Positions 43,051 to 52,633 of a DNA stretch of 64,000 nucleotides are shown piece by piece. The first letter of the stretch is position 1. Each line of letters starts with the position of its first letter. A model generated the notes under the pieces. It saw nothing but the letters and a program-made list of their open reading frames with translations, was not told the DNA's origin and made no database searches. Source of the DNA: Paludibacteraceae bacterium (lineage in GTDB: Bacteria; Bacteroidota; Bacteroidia; Bacteroidales; Paludibacteraceae); the NCBI GenBank assembly GCA_024401555.1, contig JAKSKV010000008.1:44835-108834 (forward strand). The letters are read 5' to 3'. A program made the translations under genes and the position numbers.

Positions 43051-46000
43051 TTAATCGTTCATCACTTTGGATGGAGGAACGCCGAAGGCATCCTTGAATT
43101 TCTTGCTGAAGTAGAGCGGATCATTGAATCCAACTTTGTAGGCTACGTCACTGACGTTGCATCCACCTTCCGACAAAAGTTTTTTCGCTTTGTTCAGCCT
43201 ATACTCGGAAAGGATCTCCACAGGGGATTTGTCGGTCAATGTCTTGAGCCTTCTTGTCAGGGTGGATTTACTCATTCCCAACGCATGGGCGATATCGTCG
43301 AAAGAGAATTCTGGGTTCTCGTAGTGGGCGACGATGACATCCATGAGTTGCTGTAGCAGCGGATTCTCCTCCTCTTTAGGCGTTGATGAATCTTCCGTCT
43401 CGTTGTACCTCTCCATTAAGAACTTGATTTGTTGCCTCTTTAGGAATAGAAGGATGTTGCGGACCTTGGTTAAAAGTTCAGCGTCGTCGAACGGCTTGGT
43501 GATGTAATCCAGCGCGCCATTGGCGAGCCCGGCCAATTTGATGTCGGTCTCCCTTCTTGCGGAGAGGAAGAGCAATGGAATGTTGGAGGTGCAGTTGTTT
43601 TGTCGTAGCAAGCTAAACATTTGGAGTCCATCCATTTGTGGCATATCCACATCGCTGATAATCAGATCGGGGATAATCTCCTTGGCCTTGAGAAGACCCT
43701 CCTCTCCGTTGGTGGCCGTGTGGACTTCCACATAAGGAGCCAGTATCGTTTGAAGATGCTGTAGGATCAAAGGATCGTCGTCGATCGAGAGAATGCTCTT
43801 CCCTTCCAACATTTTTATGTCGTCTGCGGAAAGTTGCGGGGCAGAGGCGGCCGTTTCCCGCTCCGTAAGTTGGGTCGTTGCCTCCTCTGTGGAGGTGTCA
43901 AGACGGAAGGAGATGGTGGTACCTTCCCCTTCGGCGCTCTCAATGTATAGGCTACCGTTATTCTTTTCGATAAAATCTTTGATGATCTTAAATCCCAACC
44001 CTTTGCCCATCTCTTGGTTGGTGCCTGGCGTGGAAGGGGCGGTTCCGTTCAGTAGCAGCGCCCTCTGTTGAGGCGACATGCCGACGCCTTCGTCCTTGAT
44101 TTTAAACCATAGGTGTTCCTCCTCGTCATAAATGTCGATGTGGATGGATTTCCCTGTTGGCGTGAACTTTATGGCATTGGTAATCAAGTTGCGGATGATG
44201 GTGGAGAGCATCTTCTCGTCGGCTATGGCGCAATGCTTGGCCTTGGACTCTATGGTGATGTTGATTCCCTTCTCTCGCGACATTCCCTGTAACAAAAGGA
44301 TGATTTCGCCGGTTAAGGCGGCCACGTCGATGGAACGCATTTCGCATCGCATGGAACTCTTACCCTCTGTGGCCCAATCCAGCAGTTTGACCATTTCTGT
44401 TTGTAAGGATGTTGCCGAGTGGTGGATTTGGACGAGTGAGTGGGCTTTGTCGCCCTGCTCCTGCATGGCATGTTCCAAGCCACAGACGATGGCGAACATC
44501 GGATTTTTCAAGTCATGGGCGATGATGGAGACCAGTTGGTCCTTCTCCTTCATGCTGTTGAGCAAAGCGATGTTTTTAGACTCTATCTCAATGTTTTGAT
44601 CTTGTAGGATATGGTTCTTTTCATCCAATTCATGGGTGCGTTCCGCAACGATCTCCTCCAACTCCTCTTTCTGACGCTTGATGCGTCTGATGCGATGGTT
44701 GACGATGAGGAAGGCGATTCCGCCCAATAGCAAGAGAATCGCTATCTTCAACCAAATGGTTTGCCACCAGGCTGGCACGACCTCAATGGATTTTCGGAGT
44801 ATGATGTTGCCTGGCTGGAATTCATCGCCCTTCGTCATCACTTCGATGAGGTAGGAGCCAATGGGGAGGTGGTTGATGTTGATTTCCCGTTGGGTAAGGC
44901 GTGTCCAGGTGGAGTCGAGCCCCATTATCCGGTATTGTACATTCCATGCGTTGTAATTGCAGAAGTCCACAATGTCGAAACATAGGCGAATGTTGGTCTG
45001 GTTGTAGGCTACGGTAATCTCCGAGTCGGTGTTGAGCGGCTTTAGCAGCGGTGCGGTGCCGGGTGCGACTCTTTTGTTCTGTATGTATAGATCCGACCAT
45101 TCCGCGTATCTGGTTGCGCACTTTTGCTCATCATCGTGTTTGTAAACGATGAATCCATTCTTGCTTCCGAACAGTAGATGTCCGTTCTCCCTTTGGTAGA
45201 TGGCCCTCTCCACGAAATAGTCGTTGTCGTTGGGTAAATGGTAAAGCGTTTTGAAAGTTCTTCCCTGAGGGTTCACCCGCATGATACCGTTGGAGCCGCT
45301 ACACCACAGATTGCCCTCTTTGTCCCGTAAAATGGATTTATAAGATCCGCTGGGAAGATATTCCACTGGTTGCAACAGACTATCTCCGGGCAATAAGGTG
45401 AATATGCCATTGTTGGCTACCACCCACAAGGTACCTTCATCGTCGCATACGCATTGGTGGATGGTTTGCGGATTATGGCTGGGTGTGAGGTTTTGGTCTG
45501 GTAGGATGGCACGTATTCCATGCGCATCTTTTCGCCAGATGGTTCGGGAGGTAAGGATCCAGTATGCCTCCTCGCGGGGAGAGTAGTAGGCGGCGTGCGT
45601 CCACTTGTCGGCCTCTCCATTGAGTAGGAGAGGAACTCTTTCCCATTCCCCCTTCTTATAGGCATAGACGCCGTCTCCTGAAGTGCAGGCGAGGAATTCG
45701 TCCTTCCCGTTCGAGCAAATGGATTTGATGGTGAGGAGGGGACGGTTTAATCGGATCAGCTCCGTATGAAGGGTGTTGTTGGTGGGGGTGTATCGGATGA
45801 TGGCGCCTCCCCAAGAGGAGATGAAAATTTGGTTGTGGAAATATGCCAGCGAGAGAACACTGTTGCTGGAGAGACCGTTGTGGTCGGTGAGATGTCTTTT
45901 CCCCTGGTAGAGGGAGTCTACCTCCCAAATGCCTTGTCCATCGGTTCCGACAAGCAATCCTCCTTCGGGTGTCTCAAGAAAACTGGAACAATATAGATTG

Positions 46001-47016
46001 GAAAGGCCAATGTCGCTGGAGTGGAACATCTCCATCTGTTCGATGGGTGTACATCGCCAAAGCCCGGAGTTTTGGGTGCCGATCCAGATGCTTCCCGTCT
46101 CGTCTTCGTAGAGTGCGGAAATCTTCTTGAGGAGATCCTCATTTATGTTCTTCGGCGTCGCCTTTTTGAATTGGAGCGGTAGCTCTATCGGTGCGTACCA
46201 AAGGCCGTTTCCGGCAGTGCCGATCCATAGTGTTTTCTCTTTGCTGACGACAATCTCGGAGATGCGGCTGAAAGGTGTTTGTAACATCGTGCAACTCTTG
46301 AAGGCGCCATTCTCATCCATTTCGACAATATAGGATTCAGATACGGCTGAAGCTAGCAGAATCAGGTTGGGGGTGAGTTGTCGGATGTTGTTCACCTCGA
46401 GGATCTCTGCGAGGCGAGCGAACTGGTTATCTCGTTGCCCTGTTGAATCGTAAACGAATAGTCCATCCCCGCTTCCGACCCATCTGCGCTGATGGTTGTC
46501 TAGTAGGAAGGCGAGAGAGGCAATGGAGTCGATGACCGGTTTGAATCTGCCGTTCTGTGTGTCGTAACTGAACACGCCATCGGAAGTGGAGAGGTATTTC
46601 CCTCCTTGGGGATGGGCGAAGATGCCTGTGATATTCCCCGTGTATTTCGAATCGGATATTCTGGTGGAGTAGTCGATGAATCGGTCTTGGATCTTGTCGT
46701 AGGCGACCAATGTTCCGTAAGAACTGGCGAAAAGAGGCATGCTGTCGATGGAAGAGAACGCGTGGTAAAAATCGTTACGCTCCATCTCCGGGTAATCCGT
46801 GAGGTGGTAGTTCTTGAACATCTTTCCGTCAAAGCGGCTGATGCCGTAGTGTGTCGCGATCCAGATGAATCCTTGCCGGTCTTGCGTGATGTCGTGGAGG
46901 TAGTCATTGCACAACCCATCCTCTCCACCGTAATGGGTGAAGATGAAATCCTTGCCATGCGCCGAAAGTGTCCCGCATAGCAGAAGGATGATGAGGTGTG
47001 TTAAGATCTGTCGCAC
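43051..47016 (-). CDS. Hybrid two-component system (HTCS) sensor/regulator
   Basis: 1321-residue one-protein signalling system of polysaccharide loci. Signal peptide; periplasmic beta-propeller repeats (GGEDGLCNDYLHDITQDRQG, GFIWIATHYGISRFDG and onward) and a Y_Y_Y domain to ~750; TM about 755-777 (IWLKIAILLLLGGIAFLIV); coiled coil; HisKA with IIAHDLKNPMFAI (His near 835); HATPase with NLITNAIKFTPTG; receiver with SIDDDPLIL and IISDVDMPQMDG (phospho-Asp near 1120); AraC-type HTH at the C-terminus (SKSTLTRRLK, VGFNDPLYFSKKFKDAFG). The ligand is probably a pectin oligosaccharide, by neighbourhood. Confidence 0.95.
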   Translation of the reverse strand: MRQILTHLIILLLCGTLSAHGKDFIFTHYGGEDGLCNDYLHDITQDRQGFIWIATHYGISRFDGKMFKNYHLTDYPEMERNDFYHAFSSIDSMPLFASSYGTLVAYDKIQDRFIDYSTRISDSKYTGNITGIFAHPQGGKYLSTSDGVFSYDTQNGRFKPVIDSIASLAFLLDNHQRRWVGSGDGLFVYDSTGQRDNQFARLAEILEVNNIRQLTPNLILLASAVSESYIVEMDENGAFKSCTMLQTPFSRISEIVVSKEKTLWIGTAGNGLWYAPIELPLQFKKATPKNINEDLLKKISALYEDETGSIWIGTQNSGLWRCTPIEQMEMFHSSDIGLSNLYCSSFLETPEGGLLVGTDGQGIWEVDSLYQGKRHLTDHNGLSSNSVLSLAYFHNQIFISSWGGAIIRYTPTNNTLHTELIRLNRPLLTIKSICSNGKDEFLACTSGDGVYAYKKGEWERVPLLLNGEADKWTHAAYYSPREEAYWILTSRTIWRKDAHGIRAILPDQNLTPSHNPQTIHQCVCDDEGTLWVVANNGIFTLLPGDSLLQPVEYLPSGSYKSILRDKEGNLWCSGSNGIMRVNPQGRTFKTLYHLPNDNDYFVERAIYQRENGHLLFGSKNGFIVYKHDDEQKCATRYAEWSDLYIQNKRVAPGTAPLLKPLNTDSEITVAYNQTNIRLCFDIVDFCNYNAWNVQYRIMGLDSTWTRLTQREININHLPIGSYLIEVMTKGDEFQPGNIILRKSIEVVPAWWQTIWLKIAILLLLGGIAFLIVNHRIRRIKRQKEELEEIVAERTHELDEKNHILQDQNIEIESKNIALLNSMKEKDQLVSIIAHDLKNPMFAIVCGLEHAMQEQGDKAHSLVQIHHSATSLQTEMVKLLDWATEGKSSMRCEMRSIDVAALTGEIILLLQGMSREKGINITIESKAKHCAIADEKMLSTIIRNLITNAIKFTPTGKSIHIDIYDEEEHLWFKIKDEGVGMSPQQRALLLNGTAPSTPGTNQEMGKGLGFKIIKDFIEKNNGSLYIESAEGEGTTISFRLDTSTEEATTQLTERETAASAPQLSADDIKMLEGKSILSIDDDPLILQHLQTILAPYVEVHTATNGEEGLLKAKEIIPDLIISDVDMPQMDGLQMFSLLRQNNCTSNIPLLFLSARRETDIKLAGLANGALDYITKPFDDAELLTKVRNILLFLKRQQIKFLMERYNETEDSSTPKEEENPLLQQLMDVIVAHYENPEFSFDDIAHALGMSKSTLTRRLKTLTDKSPVEILSEYRLNKAKKLLSEGGCNVSDVAYKVGFNDPLYFSKKFKDAFGVPPSKVMND

Positions 47017-47032
47017 AGCAGTCTATTGTTTT

Positions 47033-48787
47033 TTATTCGCCTAATACCTTCACCAATTTGGTTTGATAACCCTTGATGGCAGCCATTAAGGAGGCGTTGA
47101 CCGAGTAGTCGTTGTCGTCTTTCGAGTTATCGAACTTCCAAGAGAAGTCGCCTCCGTTTGTTCTGCCGGCATAGGTGGTGACGATTTTCGCCACATCCTC
47201 CGCCTTGTCCACGCTGTAAGAATACATCAATGAGGCGTTTGTGTCGAAGTTGTCGTAAAGGCTTCCTCCCAATACCGCTTTCACGCTGGAAGGAACCTGC
47301 TCTTGGCGGTTGGCTACTTCGTAGGCGTCGAAGCTGGTTGCGTTCGTCTTTTGCGTGATGAAACTGAACTTGGAAGGCTTCTCCGTGAAGTAGTTGTTGA
47401 AGGACTTGATCATAGCGCCTGGTTCGCCACTGAATGTGCCATCGCCGAGCGCATCGGTTCCTTGTCCACCGATCATCATCGGTTTCGCTACGTTTCTGAA
47501 ATAGTTAGCCTCCACGAAAACACTGGCACCCATTACGGCGCCTACACCGTATTTGGCCACACCATCGTAGTAGTTGTTATAGACGTGGACAGACATCGTG
47601 CGCACACGAGGGTGGCGCGAATCACTGTGGTCAAACCAGTTGTGGTGGTAGGTGATATAGTTCGGACCCGTCTCCGATTTCATACCGCAGAGCGACATCT
47701 TTCCAGAGTCGTAGAAGTGGTTGTAGGAGAAGGTCATATATTGGGAGTCATCCTTGACATCCAAGGAACCATCACCTTTTGCCTGGTCCGCATCTGAACC
47801 AGCGGTGCCGTAGAAGATGTCATTGTGGTGAACCCAGCAGTTCTTGTTATTGGTCTCGAAGGCGATGCCATCGTCGCCGAAAAGCATGATGCCAAGGTTA
47901 CGGATTTCACAGTTGTTGTTGCGGATGCCTCGCACACCGAATCCGTAGCAGGTAGCGTCATTGCCGACACCCTCTATGGTGACATCCTTAACTGGTCGGT
48001 CATTGTTGGATGCTTTGAGAAGAAGGTTATTGTTATCTCCGGAACCGGTCATTCCTTCCGCCGTGATCCTTCCGATGAGTCGGATGCAGAATGGGCGCTT
48101 TTCGTACCCCTTTTGCAAAGCGGACATTACCGCTGAGATGCCGGTGCAGGATGTTGTTTTGGAGGCGGAGGTGAATACATCCGCTGTGAGGGTGCTCTTG
48201 TTCTTTTCGGTCACGTAGATGACCACCGCATTCTCTTTCAGCGTTCCATCATTATTGTAGGCCCCCACGGTGGCGCCACCCATGTGCGCGAATCCGCTTC
48301 TGTCGTGGCCCTTCACGTCGAAGGAGACAACGGTAGGTGTTCCACTCTCCTTGCCGTTGACCACTGGCAATATTTTCACGTCATGCTTTCCCTCTTTTAA
48401 ACCCAATACGTCCACACGGATCTTGTCGCCATAGTCACGCACCAACATGGCGTCCACCTTTTCGTAATTGGCGGCAGCGGCTGGTTTGCAGTAAACATTG
48501 TAGTTGGAGGCGTTGGAGAGAGGTGCCCATTCCGCATAGGCCGATTCCAACCAACCGGCGGCGCTGATGATCTTCACTGCCCCCTCGGTCACATCTCCTG
48601 GATTGGGCTCTTCGGGAATATTAGGTTGTCCGCCTTGATTGTCGTCGTGAACGAAAACCACGCTGTCCACCTCGGATGTGAGATAGTCAATGCGGCTACC
48701 ATCCTTCAAAAAGAGATGGAACGAATCTTGCGCGTTGAGGCTGCAGGAGGCAAGACACAATGCCCCCAGTAAGTATTGTCTTTTCAT
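47033..48787 (-). CDS. PL1 family pectate lyase, exported
   Basis: Cleaves polygalacturonate. N-terminal MKRQYLLGALCLASCSLNAQ can be read either as a lipobox (LASC) or as a signal cut after AQ. Residues ~25-60 resemble a domain common in Bacteroidota lyases (LFLKDGSRIDYLTSEVDSVVF), followed by a fibronectin-like segment and the parallel beta-helix: GDDGIAFETNNKNCWVHHND, DGSLDVKDDSQYMTFSYN (calcium Asp), HHNWFDHSDSRHPRVR (catalytic Arg). No Por tail is visible. It lies between the small Por-tailed gene and the HTCS in the same operon. Confidence 0.93.
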   Translation of the reverse strand: MKRQYLLGALCLASCSLNAQDSFHLFLKDGSRIDYLTSEVDSVVFVHDDNQGGQPNIPEEPNPGDVTEGAVKIISAAGWLESAYAEWAPLSNASNYNVYCKPAAAANYEKVDAMLVRDYGDKIRVDVLGLKEGKHDVKILPVVNGKESGTPTVVSFDVKGHDRSGFAHMGGATVGAYNNDGTLKENAVVIYVTEKNKSTLTADVFTSASKTTSCTGISAVMSALQKGYEKRPFCIRLIGRITAEGMTGSGDNNNLLLKASNNDRPVKDVTIEGVGNDATCYGFGVRGIRNNNCEIRNLGIMLFGDDGIAFETNNKNCWVHHNDIFYGTAGSDADQAKGDGSLDVKDDSQYMTFSYNHFYDSGKMSLCGMKSETGPNYITYHHNWFDHSDSRHPRVRTMSVHVYNNYYDGVAKYGVGAVMGASVFVEANYFRNVAKPMMIGGQGTDALGDGTFSGEPGAMIKSFNNYFTEKPSKFSFITQKTNATSFDAYEVANRQEQVPSSVKAVLGGSLYDNFDTNASLMYSYSVDKAEDVAKIVTTYAGRTNGGDFSWKFDNSKDDNDYSVNASLMAAIKGYQTKLVKVLGE

Positions 48788-48799
48788 ATATGCTTGTTT

Positions 48800-49267
48800 T
48801 TATCTTTTGATGAACTTTAATACTGACCCTTCAATGGAGAGGAAATAGATGCCTTGCGGTAGATCTGCCACATTGGTGAAGATTTTACCGTCAGAAGTCG
48901 TCCCTTCCATGAAAACAGTGCCTTGGATATTGTGTATCTTGTAGGTGACGCCACTTGTCAAACCGTTTACGAAAAGAGTTTCCGATACGGGGTTAGGGTA
49001 GAGGTACATCTCTTTGTTCCCCAATGGAGAGAAACTCTCCGTGGAGGATCCTTCGGTGAAATAGATGCGTTGGAATGAGGTGAGTTCATAGGAGCGGGAT
49101 GTCCCGTCTGTGAAGGTCACTGAAAGCTCGCCAGGCTTGTTAAAGGCGATTTTGCGCACATCATTCGTGTTGTAAGTTTCGTTAGGATTAACGACAAATG
49201 TCCCTGCGTTTGCGGACATGGAGAGTGCGCAGAAACAAATAGGAATTAATAGTGTTTTTCGGCTCAT
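48800..49267 (-). CDS. Small secreted protein with Por secretion tail
   Basis: 155 residues from ATG 49267 (MSRKTLLIPICFCALSMSANAG signal peptide); the longer frame upstream would cross the -7 box. A short mature domain (VVNPNETYNTNDVRKIAFNK, SFQRIYFTEG) is followed by a T9SS tail, YPNPVSETLFVNGL to LPQGIYFLSIEGSVLKFIKR. No catalytic motif is seen. First gene of the pectate-lyase/HTCS operon, 12 bp from PL1. Confidence 0.8.
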   Translation of the reverse strand: MSRKTLLIPICFCALSMSANAGTFVVNPNETYNTNDVRKIAFNKPGELSVTFTDGTSRSYELTSFQRIYFTEGSSTESFSPLGNKEMYLYPNPVSETLFVNGLTSGVTYKIHNIQGTVFMEGTTSDGKIFTNVADLPQGIYFLSIEGSVLKFIKR

Positions 49268-49273
49268 AATAGT

Positions 49274-49285
49274 ACAATCGATTGT
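49274..49285. promoter_or_regulatory. 12-bp palindrome in the leader of the pectin operon
   Basis: ACAATCGATTGT with an additional half-site ACAATCG at 49289-49295. It lies between the -7 box and the ATG at 49267, so it could be an operator or a leader hairpin. Confidence 0.4.
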
Positions 49286-49295
49286 TTTACAATCG

Positions 49296-49303
49296 CAAAT
49301 ATA
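49296..49303 (-). promoter_or_regulatory. -7 box (TATATTTG) for the pectate-lyase/HTCS operon
   Basis: Minus-strand TATATTTG, 28 bp before the ATG at 49267. Confidence 0.65.
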
Positions 49304-49494
49304 AGAATTATGAGTTAAGAAATATTGAAAACGGAGCACAAAAAGTCATTCTTATATTGTGCGTCAAGTGAAATAATGCAAAATATCGTAGGTTTGTTAC
49401 GGAAAATGCGTTGTATTATTTTGGTGTTTGGAATAAAAAGTTTTTTTTTGTAGTAAATTTACATAGGTGTTTGGTGGAATTTTTAATACAAGTC

Positions 49495-50781
49495 ATGATA
49501 AGAGAATTTTGGGTTAAGAATTATTTGTCCATCCGAGACAGACAAGAGATTAATTTCCTGGCCAAAGGTCCGGCATCGGAACTGGTGACTGAGGTTACGG
49601 AAGGAGTCTTTGTCTATAAGTTGGGCATTCTGTACGGTTCGAATGCTTCTGGCAAGTCGAATATGCTGATTGCATTAAATGGAGTGTTCCGTCTTTTGGT
49701 GTTGCCAAAGTCGGATTCGAACAAGCATATAAATGGATTTATGCCGTTTGCATTGACCAAAGATGAGCCTACAGAGATGCACGTGTCGTTCTATGCACAT
49801 GGAGTGAGGTATGATTATGATGTAAAATTCAATAATCGATTTATCCTTGCGGAGACTCTGAATTACTATCCAAACAATTCAAGGGCTCTTTTCTATGAAC
49901 GTACATTTGTGGGAGAGAATGTGCAGGCAGAGATAAAGTTCGGCTCTACATTGAAATTACAGCAGAAGACTCAGCAGACAATTCGTGAGAACACATTGAA
50001 CAACCATAGTGTTTTGTCTGTATGCCGGAAAATGGCACTGACAGAAGATATTATGCCATTCAATAAACTGTATGGCTGGGTGATGGAGAACTATCACGAT
50101 GTAGATGGCGACAGTGACAAAGAAAAGGGTCTTGTCGAAATTCTAAAGGCCGCTTACAAGGATGACAAGAAGAGGAAGTTCTTTAATCAGATGCTCCAGA
50201 AAGCTGACTTGAATATCATTGACTTCAAACCTGTTCAGGAGGATAGATTCATTCCTCAGGATTTTCGTGAGCGAGTTCTGCGTGAGAGCATTCCTGATGA
50301 CATGAAGGAAGCTTTATTGAGACCAACAACCGACTCCGTGGATTTTGTGAATCACTCAGATTCAGGCAACTTCGACATACCTTTGGGATGGCAATCAAAG
50401 GGTACGCTTAAGTATATAAGAATCTTGGATGTGCTGTATGATTTGATTACGGGTGATCATGTATATTATCTGGATGAGTTGGGTGAAGATCTGCATTATG
50501 ACCTTCTGTTCTATTACTTGAATGTATTCTTGTTTAACTCGGAAAAATCACAATTGATTATCACAAGTCAGGAAACGGCATTGCTGCAGCAAGATTTGAT
50601 AAATGAGAACAGAGGTGTAGTGTGGTTTGTCGAGAAGAACAGAGAGACAGCAAGTTCGGAGTACAACCGTGGCGATTCGTATGGTCTGCATAAGAATCTG
50701 TCGCTTTACAATTCATATCGCATTGGCAGATTGGGCGCAAAACCAGAGTTGGGTTCTATCTTCGTAAATCTGGAGGAATAA
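49495..50781 (+). CDS. AbiLi/RloA-type AAA ATPase (AAA_15/21)
   Basis: 428 residues from ATG 49495 (MIREFWVKNYLSIRDRQEIN, the usual start of AAA_15/21 proteins); the in-frame ATG at 49411 is too far upstream. Walker A GSNASGKS (48-55), and a late ABC-like Walker B VYYLDELGEDLH followed by IITSQETALL. The next gene, one base downstream, is RloB-like, the pairing found in AbiL (AbiLi + AbiLii) abortive-infection systems. The partner is cut short, so the pair may be inactive. Start of the A+T-rich accessory region. Confidence 0.82.
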   Translation: MIREFWVKNYLSIRDRQEINFLAKGPASELVTEVTEGVFVYKLGILYGSNASGKSNMLIALNGVFRLLVLPKSDSNKHINGFMPFALTKDEPTEMHVSFYAHGVRYDYDVKFNNRFILAETLNYYPNNSRALFYERTFVGENVQAEIKFGSTLKLQQKTQQTIRENTLNNHSVLSVCRKMALTEDIMPFNKLYGWVMENYHDVDGDSDKEKGLVEILKAAYKDDKKRKFFNQMLQKADLNIIDFKPVQEDRFIPQDFRERVLRESIPDDMKEALLRPTTDSVDFVNHSDSGNFDIPLGWQSKGTLKYIRILDVLYDLITGDHVYYLDELGEDLHYDLLFYYLNVFLFNSEKSQLIITSQETALLQQDLINENRGVVWFVEKNRETASSEYNRGDSYGLHKNLSLYNSYRIGRLGAKPELGSIFVNLEE

Positions 50782-50782
50782 C

Positions 50783-51139
50783 ATGGGAAAGCTTAGAAAC
50801 GCTGCATTGATACTGGGCGAAGGTCCTACGGAATTCTACTATTTCAAGTCGTTGTGCGATGTATTCAAGGGATTGACTATCAAACCAGACTACCCGAAAC
50901 ATACAAACATTAAAGACTTGGATGCCAAGATAGCAGAGGGTGTGGCTATGGGCTTCAATCGCATCTTCTGCATCATTGATATAGACACCAAGGCTCGAGA
51001 ACCTGAGCGCTCACAATATGAGCGACTGAAGAATAAGTACGCACAACCTATCAACAAACCCAAGAAAGGATTGTATTGTGAGGTGAAGTTCTTCGAGACT
51101 CACCGTTGCACAGAACTATTCTTCTTGTACTACTTCTGA
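50783..51139 (+). pseudogene. Truncated RloB/AbiLii-like TOPRIM protein
   Basis: 118 residues matching the N-terminal half of RloB: ILGEGPTEFYYFKSL (Glu 13-16 region, TOPRIM) and RIFCIIDIDTK (Asp 66/68). It ends abruptly after FFETHRCTELFFLYYF, where family members (about 200 residues) continue for roughly another 80. No continuation was found in any frame of the 110 bp before the next gene, so the 3' part appears deleted rather than frameshifted. A functional short form cannot be excluded. Confidence 0.7.
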
Positions 51140-51174
51140 AGACAATTTTTCTAGGTGGATTGTGAGAAAATGTG

Positions 51175-51182
51175 TAATTTTG
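51175..51182 (+). promoter_or_regulatory. -7 box (TAATTTTG) for the AAA_14/DUF4143 gene
   Basis: TAATTTTG matches TAnnTTTG; TTG lies 12 bp upstream. The leader would be about 65 nt. Confidence 0.5.
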
Positions 51183-51254
51183 CAAGCGAAAAAAGTTGGA
51201 AAAACGGACAGATTAGTGCGTTTTTATAATTGATTAGCGGACAAATATCGAAAT

Positions 51255-52604
51255 ATGATAACTAGAAAAGCGGACGAGTGGATTGATCGCCACTTCAGAA
51301 ATACGAAGAAGGCATTGCTGCTGACAGGTGCCAGACAGGTGGGTAAGACGTATGCTGTGAGGCGTGCGGCTGAGAGGCTTGGGTGGCATCTGGTGGAGAT
51401 GAATTTCTTGCTGCAGCCCGAGACGATTAACATCGTGAAGGGGGCTGGTGAACTGAAGGAGGTGATGCTTCGCATTTCGGCTTATGCTAATGTGCCTCTG
51501 GATTGGGAACGGACGCTGATCTTCTTCGATGAGGTGGAGGAATATCCGGACGTGATGACCTGGGTGAAGGCTTTTGTCGATAAGGGCTATCATCTGGCGT
51601 TGAGCGGTAGTCTGCTGGGAGTGGAATTGAACAATGTTCGTTCGGTGCCTGTGGGTTATTTGGACGAGAAGCAGATGTACCCTTGTGACCTGGAGGAGTT
51701 TATCAGAGCCGTGGGTGTGCAGGATGCTGTGATTGATTCGCTTCGTGAGGCTTGGAAGGAGAGGAAACCGGTGGATGCGTATGTGCACCAGAAGATGATG
51801 CAGTTGGTGAACCTCTACCTGCTGGTGGGCGGTATGCCTGCGGCTGTGCAGACGTATCTGGACACGAACGATATGCAGCGGGTGCTGATGGAGCAAAGGT
51901 CGATATTGGCGCTCTACAAGAAGGACATCGGAAGGTATGATCCTGAGGACAAGCTCTACATCAACGACATCTTCGACCTGATTCCGCCAGAACTGAATGC
52001 GAAGAACAAGCGTTTCATCCTGAAGAACCTGAATGAGCATTTCAAGTTCAGCAGACATGAGAACAGTTTCACTTGGCTGAGGGATGCAGATATGGCTTTG
52101 CCAACGCATTGTGCCGAAGAGCCGAAGGTGCCTTTAGTGTTGAGTAAGGCAAGTAACTTGTTCAAACTGTTTCAGAATGATGTAGGTCTGTTGGCGTGTC
52201 AGTATGCCGATGGCATACAGCTGAGGATTCTGCAAGGTGAGACGAACATCAACTATGGTGCAATCTATGAGAACCTGACGGCTCAGGAGTTGCATGCACA
52301 TGGATGGAGTTTGTTCTATTTTCAGAATAAGAAGCAGGGTGAGCTTGATTTCCTGCTGGAGAAGGACACGGAAATCATTCCGCTGGAGGTAAAATCGGGT
52401 AAGGACTATGCGCGCCATGTGGCATTGAACAATGTGATGGCGAACCCAGAATACAGTATCAAGGAGGCGATAGTGTTGTGTAACGACAACCTGAGCACCC
52501 GAGGTAATGTGACGTATGCCCCCATCTATATGCTGATGTTCATAGAGAAGCAAAAGGATGATGGTCCGAAGATCTTTAAGCTGGATTTGAGTGGATTGGT
52601 GTAA
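51255..52604 (+). CDS. AAA_14/DUF4143 ATPase
   Basis: 449 residues. ATPase domain: LLLTGARQVGKTYAVRRAAE (Walker A near 25-32), TLIFFDEVEEYPDV (Walker B near 88-95), LALSGSLLG (sensor). The C-terminal DUF4143 part contains a PD-(D/E)XK-like core, GELDFLLEKD...IIPLEVKSGKD. These ATPases are numerous in Bacteroidota, of unsettled function, and frequently found in accessory regions. It has its own promoter and sits where the RloB gene is broken off. Confidence 0.9.
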   Translation: MITRKADEWIDRHFRNTKKALLLTGARQVGKTYAVRRAAERLGWHLVEMNFLLQPETINIVKGAGELKEVMLRISAYANVPLDWERTLIFFDEVEEYPDVMTWVKAFVDKGYHLALSGSLLGVELNNVRSVPVGYLDEKQMYPCDLEEFIRAVGVQDAVIDSLREAWKERKPVDAYVHQKMMQLVNLYLLVGGMPAAVQTYLDTNDMQRVLMEQRSILALYKKDIGRYDPEDKLYINDIFDLIPPELNAKNKRFILKNLNEHFKFSRHENSFTWLRDADMALPTHCAEEPKVPLVLSKASNLFKLFQNDVGLLACQYADGIQLRILQGETNINYGAIYENLTAQELHAHGWSLFYFQNKKQGELDFLLEKDTEIIPLEVKSGKDYARHVALNNVMANPEYSIKEAIVLCNDNLSTRGNVTYAPIYMLMFIEKQKDDGPKIFKLDLSGLV

Positions 52605-52633
52605 TTTCATAAAAATTATAAGATTTCAGTGAT

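Noticed and set aside
49495-51139. PARIS (AriA/AriB) assignment for the ATPase pair
   Set aside because: The second gene has RloB-type GEGPTEFYYF and CIIDID motifs, fitting AbiL/RloB better than the DUF4435 protein AriB.
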